DNA of 62,955 bases from Burkholderiaceae bacterium (lineage in GTDB: Bacteria; Pseudomonadota; Gammaproteobacteria; Burkholderiales; Burkholderiaceae_C): contig JAIESX010000042.1 in the NCBI GenBank assembly GCA_019745555.1, forward strand, positions 1-62,955, written 5' to 3'. Below, piece after piece: positions 37,948 through 48,160 of this stretch. Numbering within the stretch: the stretch's first letter is position 1; the number at the start of each line of letters is the position of its first letter. The position numbers and the translations under genes were made by a program. Under the pieces are notes generated by a model. The model was not told where the DNA came from, searched no databases, and was given only the letters and a program-made list of their open reading frames with translations.

Positions 37948-40209
37948 ATGACCCGCGCGACACCGTCGGCCCTCCCATTATCTTTCACTGACCTTCCTGA
38001 GGAAGGGTTGGCCGACATCCAAACACAGTTGCACCCTGGGGAGAACGTCCAGGCCGTGCTGGAGGTTGACCTCGACAGCAGCCTGCGCTTCGGTCGCGGC
38101 CTGCTGGTGGCGACCGGAAGCCGCCTGCTGGCCCGTGAGCCCGGCCAGCACACTTGGCAGAGCTGGGATTACCGGGCCGGCCTGCGGCTGAACCGGCACG
38201 ACCACGCCGGCGTGGGCCATCTCGAGCTGATGGACGATCGGGGGCGCCTGGCACACTGGTGCTACACCCTGGGGCAGAACCTGCAGGCCGCCCGTCTGGC
38301 CGAGCAGGTGCAGCGTTTCCTGGACAGCCTGCGCACCGGCGAGCCCCCGCCGCCCCCAGCGGCCAAGGCCGGTCTGATCGATGTCGAACCGGCCCCGGCG
38401 CCGGTGTCGACCTGGAACCTGCTGCGTTTGTGGCGCTTTGCCCGGCCCTACAAGGGCCAGCTGCTGCTGGGCTTCGTGCTCACGCTGCTGGGTACGGCGG
38501 CCAGCCTGGTGCCTCCCTATCTGACCATGCCGCTGATGGACAACGTGCTGGTGCCCTACCAGAACGGCCAGGCCATCGATCCCAGCCTGGTGGCCTGGTA
38601 CCTGGGCGGCTTGTTCGCCGCGGCCCTGGTGGCCTGGGGGCTGACCTGGGCCAAGACCTACATCCTGGCGCTCGTATCGGAGCGCATAGGCGCCGATTTG
38701 CGCACCACGACCTATGACCACCTGCTGCGCCTCTCGCTCGAGTACTTCGGCGGCAAGCGCACGGGCGACCTGATGACGCGTATCGGCAGCGAGACCGACC
38801 GCATCTGCGTCTTCCTCTCGCTGCACCTGCTGGATTTCTTCACCGACCTCGTCATGCTGCTGATGACGGCGGCGATCCTGTTCTCGATCAACCCCTGGCT
38901 GGCCGTGGCCACGCTGGTGCCGCTGCCCGTGATCATGTGGCTGATCCACGCCGTGCGGCGCAAGCTCAAGACCGGTTTCGAGAAGATCGACCGCGTCTGG
39001 TCCGAGGTCACCAGCGTGCTGGCCGACACCATCCCCGGCATCCGCGTGGTCAAGGCCTTCGCCCAGGAAAAGCGCGAGTCCGCGCGCTTTCACGAGGCCA
39101 ACCGCCAGAATCTGGCCGTCAACGACCGCATCAACCGTATCTGGGCCCTGTTCTCGCCCAGCGTGTCCTTCCTGACCGAGGTCGGCCTGCTCGTGGTCTG
39201 GGCTTTCGGGGTCTGGCTCGTGGCGCACGAGCAGACCACGGTGGGTGTGCTCACGGCCTTCATCGCCTACATCAGCCGCTTCTACGGGCGCCTGGATTCC
39301 ATGAGCCGCATCGTGTCCTGGGCCGAGAGCACGGCCTCGGCCACCAAGCGCATCTTCGACATCCTGGACCATGTCTCCAGCGTGCCCGAGCCGGCGCAAC
39401 CTGTGCATCTGACGGAGGTGCAGGGCCGCATCGAGGTGCGTAACGTGGGTTTCCGCTACGGCAACCGCGAAGTCAACCGCCGGATCGACATCACCATCGA
39501 GCCCGGCCAGATGGTGGGGCTGGTGGGGCACAGCGGCTCGGGCAAGAGCACCCTGGTCAACCTGATCTGCCGTTTCTACGACGTGACCGAAGGTGCGATC
39601 CTGATCGACGGCGTGGACATCCGCGCCCTGCCCGTGGCCGAGTACCGCCGCAACATCGGCCTGGTGCTGCAGGAGCCTTTCCTTTTCTTCGGCACCATCG
39701 CCGATAACATCGCCTACGGCAAGCCCGATGCCACGCGCGAGCAGATCATCGCCGCGGCGCGCGCCGCCCATGCGCATGAGTTCATCCTGCGCCTGCCGCA
39801 GGGCTATGACTCCATCGTGGGCGAGCGCGGCCAGGGCCTGTCGGGCGGCGAACGCCAGCGCATTTCGATCGCCCGCGCGCTGCTGATCGATCCGCGCATC
39901 CTCATCCTGGACGAGGCCACCGCCTCGGTGGACTCCGAGACCGAGAAGGAGATCCAGAAGGCGCTGGACAACCTCGTGCAGGGCCGCACCACCATCGCCA
40001 TTGCGCACCGCCTCTCCACGCTGCAACGCGCCGACCGCCTCATCGTGCTCGACCGTGGCCAGGTGGTGGAGGAGGGCACGCACGACGAACTCATGGCGCG
40101 CGAGGGTGCCTACTACAACCTCTACCAGGCCCAGGCGCGCAACGTGGACACGGACATGGATGACGCCGAGTCCGGTCCCAACCCCGATCGCAAGGACGAC
40201 GCCAAATGA
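37948..40209 (+). CDS. Cyanophycin-locus ABC transporter (exporter type with N-terminal extra domain)
   Basis: A 753-residue half-transporter with fused membrane and ATPase domains. Residues 1 to about 140 are an unusual N-terminal domain (LHPGENVQAVLEVDLDSSLR, DHAGVGHLELMDDRGRLAHW), then six membrane spans (about 160-440), then an ATPase with GHSGSGKSTL, LSGGERQRISIARALL and ILILDEATASVD. It acts as a homodimer in the inner membrane. I recognise it as the ABC transporter that recurs next to cyanophycin genes in betaproteobacteria. The substrate is unknown; export of, or protection from, a cyanophycin-derived compound is conjecture. Its stop overlaps the DUF1854 start (ATGA). Confidence 0.9.
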   Translation: MTRATPSALPLSFTDLPEEGLADIQTQLHPGENVQAVLEVDLDSSLRFGRGLLVATGSRLLAREPGQHTWQSWDYRAGLRLNRHDHAGVGHLELMDDRGRLAHWCYTLGQNLQAARLAEQVQRFLDSLRTGEPPPPPAAKAGLIDVEPAPAPVSTWNLLRLWRFARPYKGQLLLGFVLTLLGTAASLVPPYLTMPLMDNVLVPYQNGQAIDPSLVAWYLGGLFAAALVAWGLTWAKTYILALVSERIGADLRTTTYDHLLRLSLEYFGGKRTGDLMTRIGSETDRICVFLSLHLLDFFTDLVMLLMTAAILFSINPWLAVATLVPLPVIMWLIHAVRRKLKTGFEKIDRVWSEVTSVLADTIPGIRVVKAFAQEKRESARFHEANRQNLAVNDRINRIWALFSPSVSFLTEVGLLVVWAFGVWLVAHEQTTVGVLTAFIAYISRFYGRLDSMSRIVSWAESTASATKRIFDILDHVSSVPEPAQPVHLTEVQGRIEVRNVGFRYGNREVNRRIDITIEPGQMVGLVGHSGSGKSTLVNLICRFYDVTEGAILIDGVDIRALPVAEYRRNIGLVLQEPFLFFGTIADNIAYGKPDATREQIIAAARAAHAHEFILRLPQGYDSIVGERGQGLSGGERQRISIARALLIDPRILILDEATASVDSETEKEIQKALDNLVQGRTTIAIAHRLSTLQRADRLIVLDRGQVVEEGTHDELMAREGAYYNLYQAQARNVDTDMDDAESGPNPDRKDDAK

Positions 40210-40700
40210 ACCCCCGCACGGTCTCCGATCTGCGCAGCGTGGCCGAGGGCCTGTCGCGCAACCCCTGGGGCAAGCTGGTGCTGCGTGGCGCCGACGGCCG
40301 CGTCCATGAGGGTGTGGTGCCGGTGCGTGCCTTTCCCATCCAGGCGCCCGAGCACGATATCTCCCTGCTCGATGCCGATGGCCACGAACTGGCCTGGATT
40401 CCCGATCTGGCCGCCCTGCCCGAGCCCGCCCAGGCCCTGGTCCGGGCCGCACTCGCCGAGCGCGAGTTCATGCCCGAGATCCTGGCCATCCTGTCGGTGA
40501 GCAGCTTTGCCACGCCCAGCACCTGGCAGGTGCGCACCGACCGTGGCGAGACCCGGTTCGTGCTCAAGGGCGACGAGGACATCCGCCGCCTCTTCGGCAA
40601 CACCCTGCTCGTGACGGATGCCCACGGCATCCAGTTCCTGATCCGCGACATGACCGCCCTCGACCGCGAGAGCCGCCGTCTGCTCGATCGCTTCAAGTAA
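40206..40700 (+). CDS. Cyanophycin-associated DUF1854 protein
   Basis: A 164-residue soluble protein of the DUF1854 family, with the typical VPVRAFPIQAPEHDISLLD, REFMPEILAILSVSSFATPS and KGDEDIRRLFGNTLLVTDAHG segments. It has no signal peptide or membrane segment. It overlaps the ABC transporter gene by 4 bp and is always seen with that transporter, so it is probably an accessory or regulatory subunit. It has no enzyme motif that I recognise. nadC begins 5 bp after its stop, so transcription may continue into NAD genes. Confidence 0.9.
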   Translation: MNPRTVSDLRSVAEGLSRNPWGKLVLRGADGRVHEGVVPVRAFPIQAPEHDISLLDADGHELAWIPDLAALPEPAQALVRAALAEREFMPEILAILSVSSFATPSTWQVRTDRGETRFVLKGDEDIRRLFGNTLLVTDAHGIQFLIRDMTALDRESRRLLDRFK

Positions 40701-40705
40701 CGTCT

Positions 40706-41578
40706 ATGACCGCCGTTTTTGATTTTTCCGATGCCGTCCTGCGCCGCCTGGCACAGGACGACGTGGCGCGCGCGCTGGCCGAGGACGTGGGTGCCGGTGA
40801 CCTGACCGCCGACCTGATCGCGCCCGAACGCCAGGCGCATGCGCGCATCCTGGCGCGTGAGAGCGCCGTGATCTGCGGCGCGGCCTGGGCCGAGGCGACC
40901 CTGCAGCAGGTGGTGCCCGAGGCGCGGGTCCGCTGGCAGGTGCGCGACGGCCAGCGCTGCGCCGCCGACCAGGTGGTGCTGGAGCTCACCGGCCCGGCGC
41001 GCGGCCTGCTGACCGCCGAGCGCACCGTGCTCAACTTCCTGCAACTGCTCAGCGCCGTGGCAACGAAGACGGCGGAGTACGTGGCGGCGGTGAACAGCGT
41101 GCCGGGCAACCGCGCCCGCATCGTCGACACGCGCAAGACCCTGCCGGGTCTGCGCATGGCGCAAAAGTACGCCGTCCACTGCGGCGGCGGGGTCAACCAT
41201 CGCATCGGCCTGTACGACGCCGTGCTGATCAAGGAGAACCACATCGCGGCAGCTGGCGGCGTGACGGCCGTGCTGCAACGCGCAGCAGCCGTGGCGCCGA
41301 CGGCCAAGTTCGTCGAGATCGAGGTCGAGACCCTGGCCCAGCTGCAAGAAGCCCTACTGGCCGGAGCCTCCATGGTGCTGCTTGACAATATGGACCTGCC
41401 GACCTTGCATGAGGCCGTGCGCCTCAATGCCGGGCGCGCCATCCTCGAAATCTCGGGAGGGGTGAACCTGAGCACGGTGCGCGATCTTGCGGCCACGGGT
41501 GTGGATCGGATCTCGATCGGCGCCCTGACCAAGGATGTCAAAGCGGTGGATTTTTCCATGCGTTTTACGGAGCTGTGA
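40706..41578 (+). CDS. nadC: Nicotinate-nucleotide pyrophosphorylase (carboxylating)
   Basis: Converts quinolinate and PRPP to nicotinate mononucleotide in de novo NAD synthesis. 290 residues with [19 protein letters not shown], the active-site [50 protein letters not shown] and [12 protein letters not shown]. nadA follows with its ATG overlapping the nadC stop (TGATG), so the two steps are translated together. Confidence 0.96.
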   Translation: MTAVFDFSDAVLRRLAQDDVARALAEDVGAGDLTADLIAPERQAHARILARESAVICGAAWAEATLQQVVPEARVRWQVRDGQRCAADQVVLELTGPARGLLTAERTVLNFLQLLSAVATKTAEYVAAVNSVPGNRARIVDTRKTLPGLRMAQKYAVHCGGGVNHRIGLYDAVLIKENHIAAAGGVTAVLQRAAAVAPTAKFVEIEVETLAQLQEALLAGASMVLLDNMDLPTLHEAVRLNAGRAILEISGGVNLSTVRDLAATGVDRISIGALTKDVKAVDFSMRFTEL

Positions 41579-42693
41579 TGAGCGCTGAAGCCAAAGTCAT
41601 CGACGTCGAATACGAGCAACCCGAGGGCGCGGTCTGCTCCACGCATCATGCCTGGGCTCGCGTGCCGATCGAGCCCAGCCAGCCCGAGCGCGCGGCCCTG
41701 AAAGACAAGATCCGCCGCCTGCTCAAGGAGAAGAATGCGGTCATGGTCTCGCACTACTACGTGCACCCGGACCTGCAGGACCTGGCCGAGGAGACCGGCG
41801 GCATCGTCAGCGATTCGTTGGAGATGGCGCGTTTCGGCCGTGACCACCTGGCGCAGACCCTGGTGGTCTCCGGGGTTCGTTTCATGGGGGAGACCGCCAA
41901 GATCCTGAGTCCCGAGAAGCGCATCCTCATGCCCGACCTCGACGCCAACTGCTCGCTGGACCTGGGCTGTCCCATCGAGGAGTTCAGCGCCTTCTGCGAC
42001 GCGCACCCCGATCGCACCGTGGTAGTCTATGCCAACACCAGCGCGGCCGTGAAGGCGCGCGCCGATTGGCTGGTCACCTCCAGCTGCGCGCTGGACATCG
42101 TGCGCGCGCTCAAGGACCAGGGTCACAAGATCCTCTGGGCGCCGGACCGGCACCTGGGCGGCTACATCCAGCGCGAGACCGGGGCTGACATGCTGATGTG
42201 GAACGGCTCCTGCATCGTGCACGACGAGTTCAAAGCCTTCGAACTCGAGGAGCTCAAGAAGGAGCATCCCAAGGCCAAGGTGCTGGTGCACCCCGAGTCG
42301 CCCGCAGCGGTCGTCGCCCTCGCCGATGCCGTGGGCTCGACCTCGGGCATCCTCAAGGCTGCGCAGGAGATGGATGCGCCCGAGTTCATCGTGGCGACCG
42401 ACAAGGGCATGATGCACAAGCTGCGCACGCTCAACCCCGGCAAGACTTTCATCGAAGCCCCCACGGCTGGCAACAGCGCGACTTGCAAGAGTTGCGCGCA
42501 CTGTCCGTGGATGGCGATGAACGGCCTGGCGGGCGTGGCGCATGTGCTGGAAAACGGGACCAACGAAATCCAGGTCGACCCGGCGCTGATCCCGCGCGCG
42601 CGCTTGCCCATCGACCGCATGCTGGCTTTCACGGCCGCGCTCAAGGCCGGCCAGCCGGTCAGCGGGCTCGTGCCGAATATCGGGGCGGCCTGA
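41578..42693 (+). CDS. nadA: Quinolinate synthase
   Basis: A [4Fe-4S] enzyme that condenses iminoaspartate with dihydroxyacetone phosphate to quinolinate. 371 residues. Ligand and substrate motifs include [50 protein letters not shown] and the C-terminal [17 protein letters not shown] at 41575 one codon upstream is also open; the ATG at 41578 was chosen. nadB is not in the window. Confidence 0.95.
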   Translation: MSAEAKVIDVEYEQPEGAVCSTHHAWARVPIEPSQPERAALKDKIRRLLKEKNAVMVSHYYVHPDLQDLAEETGGIVSDSLEMARFGRDHLAQTLVVSGVRFMGETAKILSPEKRILMPDLDANCSLDLGCPIEEFSAFCDAHPDRTVVVYANTSAAVKARADWLVTSSCALDIVRALKDQGHKILWAPDRHLGGYIQRETGADMLMWNGSCIVHDEFKAFELEELKKEHPKAKVLVHPESPAAVVALADAVGSTSGILKAAQEMDAPEFIVATDKGMMHKLRTLNPGKTFIEAPTAGNSATCKSCAHCPWMAMNGLAGVAHVLENGTNEIQVDPALIPRARLPIDRMLAFTAALKAGQPVSGLVPNIGAA

Positions 42694-42732
42694 AACACGG
42701 CGGCATAATCGGCGCGAACCAGGAGTCCATCC

Positions 42733-43233
42733 ATGTCCCGCAGCGTGCTTGCCGTCTATCCCGGTACCTTCGACCCCATGACCCTGGGGCATTCCGATGT
42801 GATCCGTCGGGCGGCCCAGTTGTTTGACCGGGTCATCGTGGGCGTGGCGGCGGCGCACCACAAGAAGACCATGTTCACGCTGGACGAGCGCATCGGCATG
42901 GTGCGCGAGGTCATGCATGACCAGCCCAATGTCTCGGTCGAGAGCTTCACCGGACTGCTGCGCGACTTTGCCGTCGGCCGCGGGGCCAAGGTGGTGGTCC
43001 GCGGCCTGCGCGCCGTGACCGACTTCGACTACGAGTTTCAGCTGGCCGGCATGAACCGCAGCCTCATGCCCGACGTAGAAACCGTCTTTCTCACGCCGAG
43101 CACGGCCTACCAGTTCATCTCCAGCACGCTGGTGCGCGAGATCGCCACCCTGGGTGGCGAAGCCGAGAAGTTCGTCGACCCCATCGTGGCCACGCGTCTG
43201 CAGGAAAAGATCCGCAGCCTCGGCCGCAGCTGA
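42733..43233 (+). CDS. coaD: Phosphopantetheine adenylyltransferase
   Basis: Transfers AMP from ATP to 4'-phosphopantetheine, the penultimate step of CoA synthesis. 166 residues, with the nucleotidyltransferase motif AVYPGTFDPMTLGHSDVIRR (TxGH at 17-20), RGLRAVTDFDYEFQLAGMNR and ISSTLVREIA. An AGGAG site precedes the start. It stands between nadA and a histidine phosphatase gene. Confidence 0.96.
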   Translation: MSRSVLAVYPGTFDPMTLGHSDVIRRAAQLFDRVIVGVAAAHHKKTMFTLDERIGMVREVMHDQPNVSVESFTGLLRDFAVGRGAKVVVRGLRAVTDFDYEFQLAGMNRSLMPDVETVFLTPSTAYQFISSTLVREIATLGGEAEKFVDPIVATRLQEKIRSLGRS

Positions 43234-43307
43234 ACCTGAAGCATCCGGTTGCAAAGCCATGATTCATCTGTCACGGGGTGGACACGCCTGCGTCGCATAA
43301 TGGACGC

Positions 43308-43997
43308 ATGACCGAACTGATCCTGATCCGCCACGGCGAGACCGACTGGAATCGCGAGCTTCGGTTCCAGGGACAGCTCGATGTTCCCCTCAATGCCACA
43401 GGGCTGGAGCAGGCGCGCCGCGTCGCCGAGCGCCTGGCGGGAGAGCCGCTGGACGCCCTCTTCAGCAGTGATCTGCAGCGTGCCTTGCAGACAGCCCGGG
43501 CGCTGGCGCAGCGCGCCGGCCACGACGAGCCGCTGCTTGAGGCCGGCCTGCGCGAGCAGCATTTCGGCATGGTCGAAGGGCTGCGTGTGCCCGAGATTCA
43601 GCAGCGGTACCCCCAGGCCTGGGCCCGATGGGTGCGCTTCGACGAGCATTACGCCTTTGACGGGGGTGAGTGCATCCGAGACTTCCATGCCCGTGTGCTG
43701 GCTGCTGTGCGCGGTCTGGCGCAGCGTCATCTGAGCCAGACCGTGGCCGTGGTCACGCATGGCGGGGTGCTGGACATGATCTACCGCAGTGCCCGGGGCC
43801 TGCCCCTGTCAGGCCCGCGCGTCAGCGAGATCCCCAACGCCGGCATCAACCGTGTTCGGCTGCAGGGTGAGGCCATCGAAATCCTCGACTGGGCCGACAC
43901 TCGCCATCTGGCGGATCTGCCACCACAGCCGGTCTACGACCAGCAGCGCCTGGCGCGCGAGCGCGAGGCCGCAGCCCGGGTGGCCGATAGCGCCTGA
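43308..43997 (+). CDS. Histidine phosphatase superfamily protein (PGAM/cobalamin phosphatase-like)
   Basis: A 229-residue phosphatase of the histidine (branch 1) superfamily: LILIRHGETDWNRELRFQG carries the phosphohistidine, with SSDLQRALQTA, EQHFGMVEGL and VVTHGGVLDM completing the site. Substrate is not evident; candidates include alpha-ribazole phosphate or small phosphosugars. The start at 43308 was preferred over 43278 because the family opens at MTELILIRHG. It lies between coaD and a ferredoxin gene. Confidence 0.9.
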   Translation: MTELILIRHGETDWNRELRFQGQLDVPLNATGLEQARRVAERLAGEPLDALFSSDLQRALQTARALAQRAGHDEPLLEAGLREQHFGMVEGLRVPEIQQRYPQAWARWVRFDEHYAFDGGECIRDFHARVLAAVRGLAQRHLSQTVAVVTHGGVLDMIYRSARGLPLSGPRVSEIPNAGINRVRLQGEAIEILDWADTRHLADLPPQPVYDQQRLAREREAAARVADSA

Positions 43998-44324
<327 letters not shown>

Positions 44325-44699
44325 TCAGTTATTGGCCGGCGGCGCCCGGTAGGCGGGGATCTTTTCCTTGCCCCCGCTTTTCTTCTTATCAGCCGTTTTC
44401 TGTGAGGCTTTGTCGGCATCACGCTGGGCCTTTTCGGCCTGCTCGGTGGCTTTGCGCGCGGCCGCTTCTTCCTTCAGCCTCGCCTTTTCCAGCGTGTCGC
44501 CCGCACGTTTCTCGTGTCTGACACTGGCCTCGTGGGCCTTGCGCTGTTCAGGCGTGCGGCTGTCCGTGGCGTCGATGGTGTTGCCGCCGGGGCAGGGGGT
44601 CTGGCTGTAGCTGCTACCACAGCGATAGACCGTCTGGGCCTGCAGGCCGGTACACAGACCGAGCGTGGCGATGCACAGGAGGTATGACAGCGTCTTCAT
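44325..44699 (-). CDS. Secreted DUF4124-type protein
   Basis: A 124-residue exported protein: signal peptide [20 protein letters not shown], then a short DUF4124-like motif [19 protein letters not shown] with a likely disulfide pair, then a long charged Lys/Ala/Glu helix (about 50-110) likely to form a coiled coil. The function is unknown. Its ATG overlaps the pth stop (ATGA at 44696-44699), so it is expressed with pth. Confidence 0.82.
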   Translation of the reverse strand: MKTLSYLLCIATLGLCTGLQAQTVYRCGSSYSQTPCPGGNTIDATDSRTPEQRKAHEASVRHEKRAGDTLEKARLKEEAAARKATEQAEKAQRDADKASQKTADKKKSGGKEKIPAYRAPPANN

Positions 44700-45328
44700 G
44701 CGGGCTCTCCTTCCTTGGGGGGCAGATCGGCCGGTCGCGGGGGCTTGGGCCGGGGGGGCTTGCTGGTATGGATCAGCAGGGTGGCCTTGCTCATCTCGCC
44801 GGCCAGCAGGTCGGGCAGGGCCTTGAGGGAGCGCGCGATGCAGTCCTCGATGGCGGCGCGGTGTTCGGGCGAGGGCTTCTTGAGCACCCAGTTCGAGACC
44901 TCGGATTTCACGCCCGGATGGCCTATGCCGATGCGCAGACGCCAGTAGTCGTCGGTGCCCAGCTGGGCGTGGATGTCGCGCAGGCCGTTGTGCCCGGCGT
45001 GGCTGCCGCCGAGCTTGAGTTTGACCTGGCCGGGGACGATGTCGAGCTCGTCGTGCGCGACCAGGATTTCCTCCGGTTTGATCTTGAAGAAGCGCGCCAG
45101 CGCCGCAACGGATTTCCCCGAGACGTTCATGAAGGTCTGGGGTTCGAGCAGCCAGACCGTCTGGCCCTTGACGGTGGTGCGTGCGACCAGACCGTGGTAG
45201 CCCTTGTCCATGGACAGACCTACCTTGAGTTCGCGCGCCACGGCGTCCACCCACCAGAAGCCGGCGTTGTGACGGGTGGCTTCGTACTCAGGCCCCGGAT
45301 TGCCCAGGCCGACAAACAGTTTGATCAT
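44696..45328 (-). CDS. pth: Peptidyl-tRNA hydrolase
   Basis: Recycles peptidyl-tRNAs dropped from the ribosome. 210 residues. It has the Pth signatures [20 protein letters not shown] (catalytic His20), [24 protein letters not shown] and [14 protein letters not shown] proline/lysine-rich tail ([19 protein letters not shown]) extends beyond the usual end. It follows rplY after that gene's terminator. Confidence 0.96.
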   Translation of the reverse strand: MIKLFVGLGNPGPEYEATRHNAGFWWVDAVARELKVGLSMDKGYHGLVARTTVKGQTVWLLEPQTFMNVSGKSVAALARFFKIKPEEILVAHDELDIVPGQVKLKLGGSHAGHNGLRDIHAQLGTDDYWRLRIGIGHPGVKSEVSNWVLKKPSPEHRAAIEDCIARSLKALPDLLAGEMSKATLLIHTSKPPRPKPPRPADLPPKEGEPA

Positions 45329-45365
45329 GCGCGGATTATCAATCGATCGCAGTAGTTGCCGCAGC

Positions 45366-45394
45366 AAAGAAAACGGCCCGCCGAGGCGGGCCGT
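45366..45394 (-). terminator. Rho-independent terminator of rplY
   Basis: Inverted repeat ACGGCCCGCC / GGCGGGCCGT (45373-45382 with 45385-45394) is followed leftward by TTTTCTTTG. It lies 23 bp past the rplY stop and separates it from pth. Confidence 0.88.
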
Positions 45395-45416
45395 GATCAG
45401 CAAGCGCCGGAAGGGC

Positions 45417-46064
45417 TTACTTCTTCGCGGCGGGAGCCTTGGCGTCAGCGGCCGGTGCAGCAGCCGCTTCGGCGGCGGCCGGGGCGGCTGCCTCGGACTC
45501 GGCGGCAGCCGGGGTCACCACCGAGACGATCACGGGGTTGCCCTTGCCATGGGTCACGGCGCTCACGCCCTTGGGCAGGGTCAGGTCCGACAGGTGCAGC
45601 GAAGCGCCCTTCTTCAGGCCGCTCAGGTCCACGGCGATGAACTCGGGCAGGTCCTTGGGCAGGCAGGACACATCCAGTTCGGTCACAACGTGGTTGACCA
45701 GGCAGTGGTCCAGCTTGATGGCCGGGGAGTTCTCTTCACCGCTGAAGTGCAGCGGCACCTTCATGTGCAGCTTGGTGTTGGCATCCACGCGCTGGAAATC
45801 GATGTGCAGCACCAGGGGCTTGAAGGGGTGCATCTGCACGTCACGCAGCAGCACCTGGCTGCTCTTGCCGTTCAGTTCCATGTCCAGGACGGACGAGTGG
45901 AAGGCTTCCTTCTTCAGGGCGTGCCACAGGGCGTTGTGGTCGAGCTCGATCAGCTGCGGCTCACCGCTGCCACCGTAGACGATACCGGGCGTGCGGCCCG
46001 TGTTGCGCAGACGGCGGCTCGCACCCGTACCCTGCTTGGCGCGCTCAAAGGCGACGAATTTCAT
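45417..46064 (-). CDS. rplY: Ribosomal protein L25 (Ctc long form)
   Basis: Binds 5S rRNA in the large ribosomal subunit. 215 residues, the long L25/Ctc form: the L25 domain ([20 protein letters not shown]...) is followed by the TL5/Ctc C-terminal beta domain ([35 protein letters not shown]) and an Ala/Glu-rich tail (about 180-215). It follows prs, the normal order, and has its own terminator. Confidence 0.96.
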   Translation of the reverse strand: MKFVAFERAKQGTGASRRLRNTGRTPGIVYGGSGEPQLIELDHNALWHALKKEAFHSSVLDMELNGKSSQVLLRDVQMHPFKPLVLHIDFQRVDANTKLHMKVPLHFSGEENSPAIKLDHCLVNHVVTELDVSCLPKDLPEFIAVDLSGLKKGASLHLSDLTLPKGVSAVTHGKGNPVIVSVVTPAAAESEAAAPAAAEAAAAPAADAKAPAAKK

Positions 46065-46149
46065 GACTTACTCCATCAGGAGCCCACCGCGACCAGTGTG
46101 ACTCCGGTTCAACAAAAGCCCGCACGCCAGGCGCAGGCCGCTTCTTGTC

Positions 46150-47127
46150 TCAGAACAGGTCTTCCTGTTCCGAGAACAAACTCATGACCGACTCGCCCTT
46201 GGCGATGCGGTGGATCGTTTCCGCGATCAGCGGCGCCACATTGAGCTGCCGGATCTTGCCGCAGCCGGCGGCAGCCGGACTCAGCGGAATGGTGTTGGTC
46301 ACCACGACCTCGTCCAGGGCCGAACCCTTGGACAGTCGTTCGATGGCCGGGCCCGAGAAAATGGGGTGGGTGCAATAGGCGTAGACGTTCTTGGCGCCAC
46401 GCTCCTTGAGCACCTCGGCGGCCTTCACCAGCGTGCCGGCGGTGTCGATCATGTCGTCCATGATCACGCAGTTGCGGCCCTCGATCTCGCCGATCACGTG
46501 CATCACCTCGCTGACGTTGGCGCGCGGGCGGCGCTTGTCGATGATGGCCAGGTCGCAGTTGAGCTGCTTGGCCAGCGCGCGCGCGCGCACCACGCCGCCC
46601 ACGTCGGGGGAGACCACGATCAGGTCTTCGTACTTCTTCTGGCGCAGGTCGCCCAGCAGCACGGGCGAGGCGTAGATGTTGTCCACCGGGATGTCGAAGA
46701 AGCCCTGGATCTGGTCGGCGTGCAGATCCATGGTCAGCACGCGGGCCACACCCACGGCCTGCAGCATGTTGGCCACGACCTTGGCCGTGATCGGCACGCG
46801 CGTGGAGCGCGGGCGGCGGTCCTGGCGGGCATAGCCGAAATAAGGGATGACGGCGCTGATGCGCTCGGCCGAGGCGCGCTTGAGCGCATCGACCATGATG
46901 AGCAGCTCCATCAGCGAGTCGTTGGTCGGTGCGCAGGTGGACTGCACGACGAAGACGTCCCGGGCGCGCACGTTCTGGTTGATCTCGACCGTGACCTCGC
47001 CGTCGGAGAAGCGGCCGACGGTGGCGGCTCCCAGCGAGATGCCGAGGTGTTTGGCAATGTCGGCGGCCAATGCCGGATTGGCATTGCCCGTGAAGATCAT
47101 GAAATCCGGGGACGGAGCGACCTGCAT
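46150..47127 (-). CDS. prs: Ribose-phosphate pyrophosphokinase
   Basis: Makes PRPP from ribose-5-phosphate and ATP for nucleotide, His, Trp and NAD synthesis. 325 residues. It has the ATP-binding [56 protein letters not shown] and the PRPP loop [21 protein letters not shown] shorter start at [16 protein letters not shown], nine codons in, is also possible. The tRNA-Gln gene lies 41 bp upstream. Confidence 0.95.
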   Translation of the reverse strand: MQVAPSPDFMIFTGNANPALAADIAKHLGISLGAATVGRFSDGEVTVEINQNVRARDVFVVQSTCAPTNDSLMELLIMVDALKRASAERISAVIPYFGYARQDRRPRSTRVPITAKVVANMLQAVGVARVLTMDLHADQIQGFFDIPVDNIYASPVLLGDLRQKKYEDLIVVSPDVGGVVRARALAKQLNCDLAIIDKRRPRANVSEVMHVIGEIEGRNCVIMDDMIDTAGTLVKAAEVLKERGAKNVYAYCTHPIFSGPAIERLSKGSALDEVVVTNTIPLSPAAAGCGKIRQLNVAPLIAETIHRIAKGESVMSLFSEQEDLF

Positions 47128-47167
47128 GAACGATCCAGCGATGAGCGACTAGTGACTCAGAAAAATT

Positions 47168-47244
47168 TGGCAGGGGAGGAAGGACTCGAACCCTCGCATG
47201 CCGGAATCAAAATCCGGTGCCTTAACCAACTTGGCGACTCCCCT
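47168..47244 (-). tRNA. tRNA-Gln(TTG)
   Basis: A 77-nt cloverleaf with encoded CCA. Acceptor arms are AGGGGAG and CTCCCCT, discriminator G. The D arm is GCCAAGTTGGTTAAGGC. The anticodon stem CCGGA/TCCGG encloses loop TTTTGAT with anticodon TTG, reading CAA (and CAG by wobble). The T arm is GAGGGTTCGAGTCCTTC. It lies between ispE and prs on the same strand, the standard betaproteobacterial position. Confidence 0.97.
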
Positions 47245-47268
47245 ACACAGGCTGGCAGCCGGAACCGG

Positions 47269-48132
47269 CTACCCACCGAAACTATCGCTGGCCGCCCAAC
47301 CGCTGAGCGGATGAGCCTCCAGGCTGCAGCACAACCGGGCCTGCATCGTGTCCGGCGCCTTCGGAACACTCAGCTCGGGCGGTGCCCACGCAAACACGGC
47401 ACTTCCTGAGCCTGTCATCCGTCCCTCAAGTCCCAGAGCGGCGAGCCAGTCCAGTGCTTGCGTGACGCCCGGGCAAAGCCTCTGGGCGACAGGCTGCAGG
47501 TCGTTGCGGGCTTCGTTCAAGAAAGCCTGCGGGTCTGCAGCAAAGCCTGAGATTGTAGCAGGAATACTGTCGCGCTTCAATGTCGGGTCCGAAAAAATGG
47601 CCCGGGTTTCCAGTCCGGCGTCCGGCTTGACCACCAGCACATGGCGGCGCGGCAGCTGCACTGGTGTGATCTGCTCGCCGATGCCCTCGACCCAGGCGTT
47701 GTGGCCGCGCAGAAAAAACGGGACGTCGGCACCGAGCTGCAGTCCGATGGCGCAGAGTTGTTCCAGTGTCAGGCCCAGCTCCCAGAGCCGGTTGAGTGCG
47801 AGCAGGGTGGAGGCTGCATCGGAGGAGCCGCCGCCCATGCCCGCCTGCGCCGGCACACGCTTTTCAATCGCGATGTGTGCGCCCTGCAGGCAGCCGGTGG
47901 CCGTCTGCAGGGCGCGTGCGGCGCGCAGGACGAGGTCATCGGCAGGTAGCGGTGCCAGCAGGTCTTCTCGGCTGAGCTGCGCACCCGGGCGGCGTTCAAA
48001 GTGCAGGGTGTCGGCCCAGTCGATCAGCATGAAGACCGACTGCAGCTGGTGGTAGCCGTCAGCGCGTCGCCCTGTGATGTGCAGGAAGAGGTTGAGTTTG
48101 GCCGGTGCCGGGATGTCATGGAGCGACTGCAT
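47269..48132 (-). CDS. ispE: 4-diphosphocytidyl-2-C-methyl-D-erythritol kinase
   Basis: GHMP kinase of the MEP isoprenoid pathway, phosphorylating CDP-methylerythritol. 287 residues: IPAPAKLNLFLHITGRRADG at the N-terminus, the ATP loop VPAQAGMGGGSSDAASTLLA, and GADVPFFLRGHNAWVEGIGE. The start at 48132 (MQSLHDIPAPAKLN) fits the family; an extended frame to 48264 overlaps lolB out of frame and is unlikely. lolB lies 28 bp upstream. Confidence 0.95.
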   Translation of the reverse strand: MQSLHDIPAPAKLNLFLHITGRRADGYHQLQSVFMLIDWADTLHFERRPGAQLSREDLLAPLPADDLVLRAARALQTATGCLQGAHIAIEKRVPAQAGMGGGSSDAASTLLALNRLWELGLTLEQLCAIGLQLGADVPFFLRGHNAWVEGIGEQITPVQLPRRHVLVVKPDAGLETRAIFSDPTLKRDSIPATISGFAADPQAFLNEARNDLQPVAQRLCPGVTQALDWLAALGLEGRMTGSGSAVFAWAPPELSVPKAPDTMQARLCCSLEAHPLSGWAASDSFGG

Positions 48133-48160
48133 GGCTGCGATTATCGCGGCCCGTCCCGGG

